A stretch of DNA of 64,000 nt, from the NCBI RefSeq assembly GCF_033878955.1, contig NZ_CP138858.1, positions 3,437,001-3,501,000 of the forward strand. The letters run 5' to 3'. The notes beneath the pieces were generated by a model. It was not told the DNA's origin. It made no database searches and worked only from the letters and a program-made list of their open reading frames with translations. Below are positions 46,860 to 55,423 of the stretch, one piece after another (position 1 is the stretch's first letter; the number at the start of each line of letters is the position of its first letter). The translations under genes were made by a program, and so were the position numbers. Origin of the DNA: Coraliomargarita algicola (GTDB taxonomy: Bacteria; Verrucomicrobiota; Verrucomicrobiia; Opitutales; Coraliomargaritaceae).

Positions 46860-47591
46860 TTAATTGATAGAGAATTTCATGGGCAAAACGAACACGGTGC
46901 GTGCAGGTTCGCCGTTCTTAGTCGGTGGCGTGTAGCGGAAGTCTTCGGCGGCTTGAATGGCGGGGCGTTCGAAAGCGCTATGTGTCGATGAAATGACGGA
47001 TTGCACGTTCACGCGTCCGGTTTCGTCCAAGAGCACTTTCAGGCGAACGACGCCTTCGACCCGCTCACGCAGCAGATTCGGCGGATGCTTGGGGCGTCGG
47101 CCTTTCAGCATACGTGGCATCTCGTCGAGATCAGAGATCTCAAAGGTCATGATTTCCGAGGCGGTATCCCCGGCGACATCGAAGCCAGCGACTGAGAACG
47201 CGTTGGAGAAGTCATCCCCCATGCCAGGGTTCAGTGCCATTTCCAGTTGTGCGAGATCCAAGGGAGGTGGTGGCTCCGATAGGTCTGGTGGGGGGGCTTC
47301 TTCGACCGGCGGTTCTTCCGGTGGTGGCTCCTCCGATGGCGGTGGCGGTGGCGGTGGCGGAGCCACGTCGATCGATCGCAGTGTGACTAGTTCGCGGGTT
47401 TGATTGCCGATGAACTGAGTAAAAGGAAAGAGGACGAAGATGCCAATCGTCAGGGCCGCCGCCGCGCTGATCACTCCAAGGCTTCGCGATGAAAACTTAG
47501 GTTTATCGGGGGCGGTATCTTCTGGTCTATGCTTCACAAATAGTCTGGGCTGGTGGTTAATGCGCCGTTGAGATGTTAACGACTTGCGCAC
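46860..47591 (-). CDS. tonB: TonB energy transducer
   Basis: This 243-residue protein has one N-terminal membrane helix (about residues 39-60), a Pro-rich periplasmic linker (PPPPPPPP then EEPP repeats) and a C-terminal TonB domain (about 160-243; RVEGVVRLKVLLDETGRV, AIQAAEDFRYTPPTKNG). It couples the ExbB/ExbD proton motor to outer-membrane receptors. The start overlaps exbD by 35 bp; no internal Met gives a better start. The receptor at 22363 is its likely client in this window. Confidence 0.92.
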   Translation of the reverse strand: MRKSLTSQRRINHQPRLFVKHRPEDTAPDKPKFSSRSLGVISAAAALTIGIFVLFPFTQFIGNQTRELVTLRSIDVAPPPPPPPPSEEPPPEEPPVEEAPPPDLSEPPPPLDLAQLEMALNPGMGDDFSNAFSVAGFDVAGDTASEIMTFEISDLDEMPRMLKGRRPKHPPNLLRERVEGVVRLKVLLDETGRVNVQSVISSTHSAFERPAIQAAEDFRYTPPTKNGEPARTVFVLPMKFSIN

Positions 47592-47961
47592 CTCCGAGCT
47601 TAGATTCGTCGATCACGCGCACTAGGCGCTCCGTGCTGACAGCCTTATCCGCTTGTAGGATGACTGGCATCTCGGGGTCATCCCGAGTGAGTCGTTGCAC
47701 GAGACTGCGGACACCATTGACGCCGATGTCGCGGCCCCCGTAAACAACTTCACCCTTGGGAGTGAGTGCAATGAGAATACTCTGTTTGTCTAGGTCCACC
47801 GCGGAGGCGGCTTCCGGTTTATTCACATCGATCCCTGTTTCCTCGACGAAGACAGTGGTGACGATGAAGAAAATCAGTAGGATGAACACCATGTCGATGA
47901 GCGGTGAGAGATTGATCTCTTCACTCTCTTCGGCTGGGCTGGAAAAGCGTCGTTGTATCAT
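47557..47961 (-). CDS. exbD: ExbD/TolR-family protein
   Basis: This 134-residue protein has the single N-terminal membrane helix with the proton-conducting Asp in INLSPLIDMVFILLIFF, then a short periplasmic domain (GGRDIGVNGVRSLVQRL, PVILQADKAVSTERLV). It forms the TonB motor with the ExbB proteins. It overlaps exbB by 4 bp and tonB by 35 bp, so the genes are tightly coupled. Confidence 0.92.
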   Translation of the reverse strand: MIQRRFSSPAEESEEINLSPLIDMVFILLIFFIVTTVFVEETGIDVNKPEAASAVDLDKQSILIALTPKGEVVYGGRDIGVNGVRSLVQRLTRDDPEMPVILQADKAVSTERLVRVIDESKLGGAQVVNISTAH

Positions 47962-48566
47962 GATTCTTTATGTGTGCGTTCAAATTTTTGAGCTGTGCGT
48001 ATTTCGAGCTCTGAGAAAAAGCCTTCCAATCGCTGGCAACGTGTTTTGGCGTGGTGCACCAAGATGTAACCAGGAATGGCGATGATGAGGCCGGTTTGCG
48101 TGGTGATGAGCGCTTGCGAGATGCCGCCTGCGACGACGTCTAGCGCGCTGCCGCGACTTGAAGACAGGCCGTTGAAGGTCACGATCATACCGATGACCGT
48201 GCCCAGTAGCCCGGTGAGGGGCGCGACTGTGACTAGGATCGATAGGTAGTAGATGCGCCGGCGGGCAGGGTTGATATAAGCGTGTCGTAATTCGTGAACG
48301 CGTGAGCGAATCGAATCCATTTGCTTGCTGCCCTCTTGCGCGAATCGAATCGCGGCTCCTAGCATGCCGGTGCCGTCTTCTGGTTTGTCGATCCAGTGGC
48401 CCCAGGTGTTTTTGTCGTCCTTATCGAAACCGTATTTACGGAAGAAGAACACGAGTTCAAACCCCGCGAGGTAAATGCATAGTGCGAGCACTGCCAGCGG
48501 GAACATGAGCCACCCACCTTGTACCCATATCTCTATGATTGTGGTGATTAGTTCGTGGCTATTCAT
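47958..48566 (-). CDS. exbB: MotA/TolQ/ExbB proton-channel protein (ExbB)
   Basis: This 202-residue integral membrane protein has the family's late helices (VTVAPLTGLLGTVIGMIVTF and ISQALITTQTGLIIAIPGYI) around the conserved Thr residues of the channel. It works with ExbD. It is adjacent to a second, longer ExbB-like gene with a single shared base at the stop/start junction, as in TonB2-type operons that carry two ExbB homologues. Confidence 0.9.
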   Translation of the reverse strand: MNSHELITTIIEIWVQGGWLMFPLAVLALCIYLAGFELVFFFRKYGFDKDDKNTWGHWIDKPEDGTGMLGAAIRFAQEGSKQMDSIRSRVHELRHAYINPARRRIYYLSILVTVAPLTGLLGTVIGMIVTFNGLSSSRGSALDVVAGGISQALITTQTGLIIAIPGYILVHHAKTRCQRLEGFFSELEIRTAQKFERTHKES

Positions 48567-49945
48567 TATTTTTCGCGGGCGATTTTCAGTCCATTAACAA
48601 AGGCAATTGCTTGCTTCTCCATTGTGGCGAGGATGCCATTGGCTCTGCGGGAGAGCACAGCATGTAAGATGAGGGCCGGGATGGCGACGATCAGACCGAA
48701 CTCGGTGGTGATCAGCGCTTCGGAAATACCTGAAGATAAGTTACGCGCATCGCCGGTGCCGAAGATGGTGATCAATTTGAAAGTGTTGATCATGCCGGTC
48801 ACCGTGCCGAGCAGGCCCAGGAGTGGGGAGACCGCGGCGGTGGTGGCGACGAAGGAGAGTAGGCGTTGCACGCGAGGTTGAGTCTCGACGACCTTCTCGA
48901 TGCAGAGCTCTTCCACGAGTGCGACAGACTCACCCGAGTGGCGAACACCGATGCGCAGCATGTCGCCGGCAGGACCTGGTAGGTGGGCGGCGGACTCTGT
49001 GGCTTCTTCGTGTTTACCTTCTTTGATTAGGCCCACCAGTTTGGCGACGGCACCCTCATCTGGAGTTTTAATGCCGTATAGTTCGAGTGCCTTAAAGGCT
49101 GCAATCACGAGCGATACCAGTGCAAAGCCGAGAATAGGAACGATCCAGACGCCACCCTTTTGAATGTGTTCGATCAGAGTTTCTTTGGTTTGCTCGATTG
49201 CGCGTGCATTACCCATCGAAGCATCAATCGGGATCAGGCCCGTGCTGCCGGATGTGGCGGAGGCGACTGCCTCGCTAATGTCGTATTCAGGAATCGGCTC
49301 GACCGCTGGGCGAAGTGATTCGCCGCGGATGACCAGACCGCCCCCTTTTTCCGAGGAAAAGTAAGCCAGAGGCCCTGCCAGCAGGAAGGTGCCTTGTGTG
49401 TAGCTACCGTCGGGAAGGACTGCGCCGCCTTGAAAGGAGCTGCCGCCGGAGATTTCCTTGGCGCGCTCCAGGCCGAGGCCAATGCCGTTGGCGAGTTGTG
49501 TGATGGAAGTCTCGCCGTCTTCAGAAGCTTCCGCACTGTTGAGGATCTCCAAGAGTTTCGGTTCGTAGCTTTCCACTTCGCTGACGTGGATGCGTGCTTG
49601 TAGGCCCCGCACGTATTCGTCCAGCAAGTTGCTTGCATACTGGATCTCTTCTTCGCGCCCCTTGATTTGGGAGCGCAGTTGGTCGAGTCGTAAATCGGCG
49701 TTGTCCTGCACGGCGCGAGCCGCTGCGGCTTCGCCGCGTAAGGTGCGGACTTCAGCTTCTAGGTTACGTCGCTCTTGAGCGAGTGGTATTTTCTCCTCGC
49801 GAATTTCTGCACGTAATTCGGCAAGTTCGCTGAGGGCTGCTTCGAGATCTGCATTGGCAGATTGTTTCACACTATCCAGTGACTGCGCGCTGAGTAACTG
49901 TAAGGAGAATAGGCTAATTAATAGGAAGTATAGGCTACGTTTCAT
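48566..49945 (-). CDS. ExbB2/TtpC-like MotA/TolQ/ExbB protein with coiled-coil N-terminus
   Basis: This 459-residue protein has a signal sequence (to about AQSLDS), a long periplasmic coiled coil (about residues 25-115; ALSELAELRAEIREEK and repeated charged heptads), and a C-terminal ExbB-like membrane domain (from about 265; SPLLGLLGTVTGMINTFK, SEALITTEFGLIVAIPAL). This architecture matches the extra ExbB-like protein (TtpC) needed by TonB2 systems in Vibrio. It overlaps exbB by one base and follows the DUF3450 gene by 52 bp. Confidence 0.85.
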   Translation of the reverse strand: MKRSLYFLLISLFSLQLLSAQSLDSVKQSANADLEAALSELAELRAEIREEKIPLAQERRNLEAEVRTLRGEAAAARAVQDNADLRLDQLRSQIKGREEEIQYASNLLDEYVRGLQARIHVSEVESYEPKLLEILNSAEASEDGETSITQLANGIGLGLERAKEISGGSSFQGGAVLPDGSYTQGTFLLAGPLAYFSSEKGGGLVIRGESLRPAVEPIPEYDISEAVASATSGSTGLIPIDASMGNARAIEQTKETLIEHIQKGGVWIVPILGFALVSLVIAAFKALELYGIKTPDEGAVAKLVGLIKEGKHEEATESAAHLPGPAGDMLRIGVRHSGESVALVEELCIEKVVETQPRVQRLLSFVATTAAVSPLLGLLGTVTGMINTFKLITIFGTGDARNLSSGISEALITTEFGLIVAIPALILHAVLSRRANGILATMEKQAIAFVNGLKIAREK

Positions 49946-49997
49946 GGATCAAAGAATCGTTTGGTAGTAGTAGTTTTCGATTGAGCGTACGTAGCGC

Positions 49998-50777
49998 TTA
50001 TTGAATCGAGAGTGGAATCGAGACGTATTTTGCGGGTGTCTCGTTTTTATAGACGGCAATCAGCTCTTTAATATCGGCTGCGGCTTCGGGGGCCGCTTCC
50101 CAGGTCCAGCCTTCGGGGCCGGGTTTTCCGTAGCCTGCTGAACTGCCTTCGGCATCGCTATAAACGGCATAGGCTAGGCCGAAATAAAGTGTATCGGTTT
50201 CTTTAGTGGCTTCGCCCGAGTCGCGTAACTCTTTACGGTAGGTGACGGATGAATTGAACTTATCCACTTGAGACAGAATGCCGACGACCGATTGCAGGCG
50301 GCGTCCGATTCCCGCATTGGAGCTGGTATTTTCTTCGGTCGGCAAGCGACGAATGAGGGGCGCGAGCTCCTCTTGTAGCAATGCGGGCAGGCTAGGCACC
50401 CACGCGGTCATCTCGCTCTCATAGCCGGTGAGCACTTCACCTAAGGTGGCGGCGTCGGCATCTAAGCTTTCCTTTTTAAGCGAGAGCTCTGTGCGCTCGT
50501 TGGCAGCAGCCTCGGCGGCGTCTTTGCGGGAATCTATGGTCTCTGCCAGCATCTCCTTCTCAGCATTGAGTAGCTCAATGGTATCGGCGATCAGGGCCTT
50601 TTCAGTGGCCCATTCTTCGCGTTCTTGAGAGATCAGTGCTTTCACTTTGACCCATTCTTGTAGGACGCCGCGCGTCTCACTCGGAACTGAGCCAGAAGCG
50701 GATGTAAATGCAAAAAGGCACGCAAGGGAGGCTGTTGCCACTCCAGCGCACCGCGGTAGTCGAATCGTTTGGTGCAT
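49998..50777 (-). CDS. DUF3450-family coiled-coil protein
   Basis: This 259-residue exported protein (signal ending about TSASGS) is mostly coiled coil (residues 30-125) with a conserved tail (LYFGLAYAVYSDAEGSSAGYG, WEAAPEAAADIKELIAVYKN) typical of DUF3450. Members are encoded first in TonB2-type clusters and are thought to support the second ExbB protein. The ATG at 50777 is preferred to 50795 because it gives a better signal peptide. This is the promoter-proximal gene of the six-gene module. Confidence 0.8.
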   Translation of the reverse strand: MHQTIRLPRCAGVATASLACLFAFTSASGSVPSETRGVLQEWVKVKALISQEREEWATEKALIADTIELLNAEKEMLAETIDSRKDAAEAAANERTELSLKKESLDADAATLGEVLTGYESEMTAWVPSLPALLQEELAPLIRRLPTEENTSSNAGIGRRLQSVVGILSQVDKFNSSVTYRKELRDSGEATKETDTLYFGLAYAVYSDAEGSSAGYGKPGPEGWTWEAAPEAAADIKELIAVYKNETPAKYVSIPLSIQ

Positions 50778-50916
50778 ACACGGTGTAATGCACATCTGGT
50801 GCCAAATAGGAAAAAAAGAGCTAAATAATTTTCCGATTAGATTGGCTGATTCCTGTTTTACTTTCTTCTAATAGCTTTAAGTGCTTGTCGATTCAGTGCT
50901 TGCGAACGTCAGTATT

Positions 50917-51921
50917 CTACGGGCGCTTGGCTGCAGCGCGACTTAGACGGTCGTTGACCGCGACGCCGATCGCTTGATTGAGGGCGCGCTCGATGTGTAA
51001 TCTTGTGTACTTGGCTTGGTCCAACTTTTGGATCAGCCCAAATAAATTATGCGCAATTTCTGCAAGTTCGCCGTTTTCTGAAAGCCAAAAAGTGTTGGAT
51101 GTTTCACTCGCTAGCTTCGAATCGCAGGGCTTGACGGTATAGATCACAGCTTCTGTTTCCTTTACTTGTTGGGCTTTTGTGCCGTGTGCAAATAATGTGA
51201 TCGGAGTCTTCGGGCTATAGTGCTGGGTCAGCATGCCTGGCGCAGCCTGTGCATTGGTGCTGGGGACTGTAGTTTTATTTGTATCCGAGTTTTGAATACA
51301 ATTTTGAATGCCTAGGGCTTCTGCTGAAAGCGGGCCTGGGCGTAGGATTTTGGGCGCAGCTGGATCGCGCAGATCCACAATGGTGGATTCCACTCCGTGG
51401 TCACAGGCGCCACCGTCTAGCACCGCGAGGATACGATTGCCCAGTGTGGCATCTACGTGCTGGGCGAGTGTCGGGCTGACGTATCCGAAGGGGTTGGCGC
51501 TGGGGGCGGCGAGTGGGAATTCGAGCCGTTTTAATAGACTGCGGAATACCGGGTGTGCGGGCACACGCACGGCTGCGCTGGGAAGGCCCGCGGTGACGAG
51601 GTCGGAGATGCTGTCCTTTTTGGGGAGTATTAGGGTGAGCGCGCCAGGCCAGAACTGGGCAGCTAGTTTGCGAGCTCGATCGTTGAATTCGACATGAGCC
51701 TCTGCATCTTCCAAGGAATGAAAGTGTACGATTAGGGGATCTATTAGGGGCCGCCCTTTCACTTCGAAGATCTTTCGCACGCTGACTTCGTTGAGTGCAT
51801 TGCCTGCGAGTCCGTAGACCGTCTCCGTTGGGACGCCGACGACTGCTTCGTCGCGTAGCAAATCCGCGCATAGGTCAATATTCGCTTCGGTCGGTGGCAG
51901 TATTTTGCAGGCGTGGGTCAT
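50917..51921 (-). CDS. Sua5/YciO/YrdC/YwlC-type threonylcarbamoyl-AMP synthase
   Basis: This 334-residue protein has the YrdC domain (residues 15-200; GVPTETVYGLAGNALNE, KGRPLIDPLIVHF, PLAAPSANPFGYVSPT, GVESTIVDLRD) plus the C-terminal Sua5 domain. It makes threonylcarbamoyl-AMP for the t6A37 modification of tRNA. The second domain marks it as Sua5 type rather than short TsaC. It lies next to rpsR in the same direction. Confidence 0.93.
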   Translation of the reverse strand: MTHACKILPPTEANIDLCADLLRDEAVVGVPTETVYGLAGNALNEVSVRKIFEVKGRPLIDPLIVHFHSLEDAEAHVEFNDRARKLAAQFWPGALTLILPKKDSISDLVTAGLPSAAVRVPAHPVFRSLLKRLEFPLAAPSANPFGYVSPTLAQHVDATLGNRILAVLDGGACDHGVESTIVDLRDPAAPKILRPGPLSAEALGIQNCIQNSDTNKTTVPSTNAQAAPGMLTQHYSPKTPITLFAHGTKAQQVKETEAVIYTVKPCDSKLASETSNTFWLSENGELAEIAHNLFGLIQKLDQAKYTRLHIERALNQAIGVAVNDRLSRAAAKRP

Positions 51922-52008
51922 TTGGCTGGTGTGCGGCGTATCTGCGGTGGTGTTTGATTACTGTAGGCAGCGCTGAGAGGTCCGCAAGCGGACACGACAG
52001 GTAGATAT

Positions 52009-52042
52009 AAAAAATCCTTCACCTAATTAAAGGAGAAGGATT
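52009..52042 (-). terminator. Rho-independent terminator after rpsR
   Basis: On the minus strand AATCCTTC-tCCT and AGG-tGAAGGATT pair around a TTAATT loop (52013-52042), followed by TTTTTT (52014-52009). It lies 27 bp past the rpsR stop codon and shows that the ribosomal protein gene ends its own transcript before sua5. Confidence 0.9.
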
Positions 52043-52068
52043 GGAAAGTCCTGTTTCAGCTCAAGGGC

Positions 52069-52266
52069 TTACTGCATAGTCAGCATGTTACGAGCCTGCT
52101 TGATGCGGTTCGTAATGCGACGCTGGTGCTTTGCGGAAAGGCCTGTGTCTTTACGAGGAAGGATCTTACCAGTTTCTGTGACGAAACGGGAAAGTAGCTC
52201 CACATCGTTGAACGTGTAGTCCATCGGGTTGCGGGAGCGATTAAGTGTCTTGTTGTCAGTGCTCAT
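52069..52266 (-). CDS. rpsR: Ribosomal protein bS18
   Basis: This 65-residue protein is small-subunit protein bS18: MDYTFNDVELLSRFVTETGK and SAKHQRRITNRIKQARNM are the family core that binds rRNA and S6. It is slightly shorter than the ~75-residue E. coli protein. It stands alone, not in the usual rpsF-ssb-rpsR-rplI cluster, with its own terminator. Isolated placement suggests separate regulation. Confidence 0.96.
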   Translation of the reverse strand: MSTDNKTLNRSRNPMDYTFNDVELLSRFVTETGKILPRKDTGLSAKHQRRITNRIKQARNMLTMQ

Positions 52267-52360
52267 GAAGCGACGGAAAGTATGGGGTTCACGCTAGTGT
52301 GCAAGTACAATTTTGGCAAAAATTTAAGTGTTGCTCGCTTAAAATTCAGTCAAAAGAAGG

Positions 52361-52395
52361 TCGAACATCGAAGGTCCAAGTTTGAATGTCGAAAT
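52361..52395. repeat. Heptad repeat, five units
   Basis: Units TCGAACA, TCGAAGG, TCCAAGT, TTGAATG, TCGAAAT follow each other without gaps, a diverged period-7 repeat with a TNGAANN frame. It lies in the 234-bp gap between rpsR and recQ. Confidence 0.6.
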
Positions 52396-52451
52396 AATGG
52401 CTTCTTCAGGGGATTTTCATTGCCTCTCGCCTCTACGGGGCAGACGTCCGC

Positions 52452-52503
52452 TCAATGTTCAATGTTCAATGTTCAATGTTCAATGTTCAATGTTCAATGT
52501 TCA
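52452..52503 (-). repeat. Heptamer repeat (CAATGTT), about seven copies, ending at the recQ stop
   Basis: TCAATGTT repeats perfectly at 7-bp spacing from 52452 to 52500. The recQ stop codon TGA (52503-52501) is the first three bases of the array read on the minus strand (TGAACAT). It is the only heptad locus with identical units, so probably a recent expansion. Confidence 0.9.
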
Positions 52504-54628
52504 CGCGTTATGAGCTTTGATCACCTCTAGGAAGGGGGGTAGCACCGTTTTCAGTTTAGCGGGGCCGATGCCGCGGATCTTGATCGCTTCGCGCTCGCTG
52601 CTTGGTTTGAGGTTGGCCAGCTCGACCAACACAAAGTTGGGGAATACGGTATAGGCAGGCTTGCCGTTGGCAGCGGCCATCTCGCTGCGCTTCGCAGCCA
52701 GCTTTTGATAGAGTGCGTTGTCTAAAATGCCTTCGGGCGCCTGTCCTTTTTTTAGCTTTTTGGCCGTGGTGACTTTGCCGGCGCTCCCAGCGGTGCGCTC
52801 GGGCAGTGCCAGGGCCGGTTGAGCGACGCCGCGCATGACTTGCGAGCCGAGTTCGGTGAGCTTTAAGAGGGGGAAGCCTTCTTCGGTCACGACTTGTACC
52901 AGTCCCGCTTGCTCGAAACTTTCGAAGAGTGCATCCACAAAAGCGCTGCCTTCGCGCTTGAGTATGCCATAGGTGGAGAGTGCGTCCAGCCCCGCATCGA
53001 GGATGGGGGCCGATTGGCTGCCGAGTAGGCATTGAATGATTTTACGCTTCCCGAAGCGCGGGGTCCATTCGTCGGGAGCGCGACGGCTGCTCATGCGAGC
53101 AACGCCACTGAGCGCCATCTTCACCAAGGTCCACTCATCGGCCTTAACCTCGCGATTGGCCAGTTGCTTGCGTTGCCGGCAACCGTCGCAGCGACCGCAG
53201 GGCTGGCTGTTGCGTTCGCCAAAGTAGTTGAGAATCCACTGCTGGCGGCAGCCGGAGGCGTAAGCGAAGTCAATGACTGCCTTTAAGCGGGCTTCGTCGC
53301 GTTGAGCTTTGATGGCCAGAGCTTGTCCGTCCAGTGGTAGGTCGCGACCGCTTTGGCCAAGTTTGAGAATGCGGGTGCCTTTGAGTCGTCGCCCCGGCAC
53401 CTCGAAACGTTCGATCCATTTATGGCGTGAGAGTGTGGATATGGCGGTGCTGACAGCCATCGGGTTGACCTTGCGGCCTGTATTTAGACGCTCACAGAGG
53501 TCATCGACAGGCAGCCGCACTTCGTGGTTTTCGTCACTTTCGGCGCATAGCATGTCAAATACCCGGGCGATCAGTTCTTTGCCAGGGTTGGCACCTTCGA
53601 TGAAAAAGTCCTGCACCCGCTTGTCCGCGTAGGAGAAGAGCATTTCGCAGACCGAAGGGGCGCCGTCGCGCCCTGCGCGCCCGCCTTCCTGATAGTAAGC
53701 TTCCACACTCCCCGGCATTTCATAGTGGCACACGAAGCGGATATCGGCACGGTCGATTCCCATGCCGAAGGCATTGGTGGCGACGACTACGTTCGACTTG
53801 CGCTGCATGAAAATTTCCTGCGCTTGCGTGCGCTCCTTGTCGGACAGCCCGCCGTGGTAGCGAATGACGGAGCCTGCCAATGGCTCAATGGCGGCAGCCA
53901 CTTTATCGACCGACTTACGTGTGGCGCAATAGATGATGCCAGTCTTATGCTGTTTGATCAGGCGCAGTAGAGCCTCCTGCTTATCGGCGTTGGAGCCGAT
54001 TTTGCGCACCTTAAAACTTAGGTTCTCACGGGCAAAGCCTGCCACGAATTCCGCAGGTTCACGCATTTCCAGCACCTGCATGATGTCGCCCTGCACATCC
54101 GGAGTGGCCGTGGCGGTTAGCGCGATGCAGGGTGGGGAGCCCAGCGCTTTGCGCGCTTCACCCAGTCGCATGTAATCGGGCCGGAAATCGTGCCCCCACT
54201 GGGAGAGGCAGTGCGCTTCGTCAATGGCGAACAAGCTGATGGCGTCTTTCGGCAGCGCATTGAGGAAACTTTGCGAGCGAAAACGCTCCGGAGCGACGTA
54301 GACCAGCTTGAGCGTGCGTTGGCGGATAGCGTCCAATGTGGCCCGCTGCTCTTCCAGCGTCTGCGAGCTGTTGAGCAGCCCCGCAGGCAGGCCGCGTGCT
54401 TGCAGCGCGTCCACTTGATCCTTCATCAATGCAATCAGCGGTGAGACCACCAGTGTCACCCCCGGTAGCAGTAGCGCGGGCAATTGAAAGCAGAGGCTTT
54501 TACCGCCCCCCGTCGGCATCACCACTAAAGTATCTTTTTTCTCTAGGTACAGCTTCGATAATCGCTTGCTGCGGCTGCCGAAAGGAGGGCATGCCAAAGT
54601 ATTCTTGCAGAGCGGATTCAGGAGTCAT
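52501..54628 (-). CDS. recQ: ATP-dependent DNA helicase RecQ, apparent frameshift near 5' end
   Basis: The body encodes RecQ: Walker A VVMPTGGGKSLCFQLPA, DEAH in FAIDEAHCLSQWGHDFRPDY, helicase motif VI QEGGRAGRDG, the Cys zinc cluster (SGCRQQ through QPCGRCDGCRQ) and a C-terminal HRDC domain (LAAKRSEMAAANGKPAYTVF). The uninterrupted frame starts at 54597 with 20 codons that do not look like RecQ. The true N-terminus, MTPESALQEYFGMPSFRQPQ and then QAIIEAV, starts at the ATG at 54628 in another frame; the frames join near 54547-54548 if one C of GTACCTAGAG is removed, giving EAVLEKKDTLVVM. So one extra base breaks the gene, or is a sequence error. Restored length is 708 residues. Confidence 0.9.
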
Positions 54629-54707
54629 AATCTATGACTGTGCAAATGTTCATGCGATTGCCAAGCCTAACTCGTGCACTTGGTCGAATGATGGACTTGT
54701 TGCTTGC

Positions 54708-55157
54708 TTAGCCCTTTTCTTCCCGATCGCAGTTCAGCTCTTTTTTTGCAGACATGCCCAGATAAAGAGTTAGGAAGTTTGCAGCACTCAGGACGATGCC
54801 GATCGCGTATTGCTGGTAGGCGACTGCCATGCCAATGGCGCCGGTGGCCCAGATACTAGCAGCTGTGGCAGTGCCGCTCACTTCACCATTACCTTTTATG
54901 ATGGCACCGCCGCCAATAAAGCCGATGCCAGTCATTAAGCCATACATGAGTCGTGCTTGTGGATCGCCTTCAGGTAAGACTGCGCGGCCGACTAGTAAGA
55001 AGGCGCAGGCAGAGATCGCGACAATTGGAAAGGTGCGAAGTCCGGCACCGTGCGCTTTCATTTCGCGGTTGAGCCCGATCGGTAAAGCCAATACGTAGGC
55101 AATTCCCATTAAACTAACATAGCGAAATAGCTCTTCGAGTGTGATTCCCATTTCCAT
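54708..55157 (-). CDS. MgtC/SapB-family membrane protein
   Basis: This 149-residue protein has about four hydrophobic helices. ALPIGLNREMKAHGAGLRTFPIVAIS carries the family's R-x-x-G-x-R-T region, and MTGIGFIGGGAIIK is the signature. It is the short form lacking the C-terminal cytoplasmic domain of Salmonella MgtC. Family members modulate ATP synthase or magnesium homeostasis; no specific role can be assigned. It is a single gene upstream of recQ. Confidence 0.87.
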   Translation of the reverse strand: MEMGITLEELFRYVSLMGIAYVLALPIGLNREMKAHGAGLRTFPIVAISACAFLLVGRAVLPEGDPQARLMYGLMTGIGFIGGGAIIKGNGEVSGTATAASIWATGAIGMAVAYQQYAIGIVLSAANFLTLYLGMSAKKELNCDREEKG

Positions 55158-55334
55158 TTTGGGCAGTATGTATACTTTGAGTTCTTTTTCAAATTCCAGC
55201 TGATTCCTTTAGGGGGAGTTCATGCCATTTATATAGTTTTAAGGGCACTTAGGCTTCGTTGTAGAGGTGACCGGGGATGTGCGATATTCGGCAATTGTTT
55301 TAAGTTGAGAGCGTTGCAAAGCTTTTTAGCACCG

Positions 55335-55366
55335 ACCTAATTTAATAACCACCTAATTTAATAACC
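55335..55366. repeat. Tandem duplication of a 16-bp unit
   Basis: ACCTAATTTAATAACC occurs twice back to back (55335-55350 and 55351-55366), 58 bp upstream of the transposase start. It may be a binding site or slippage product; no inverted copy was found downstream of the gene. Confidence 0.8.
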
Positions 55367-55423
55367 AGGCTATAAGAAATGGGTTGACTTGTGGGAAGTG
55401 AGTGTGAATGCTGGGGATAGGGT

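Noticed and set aside
54535..54560. Programmed frameshift in recQ at the A6 run
   Set aside because: A +1 shift is needed, no known slippery motif or stop codon sits at the junction, and RecQ is not known to use one; an indel is simpler.
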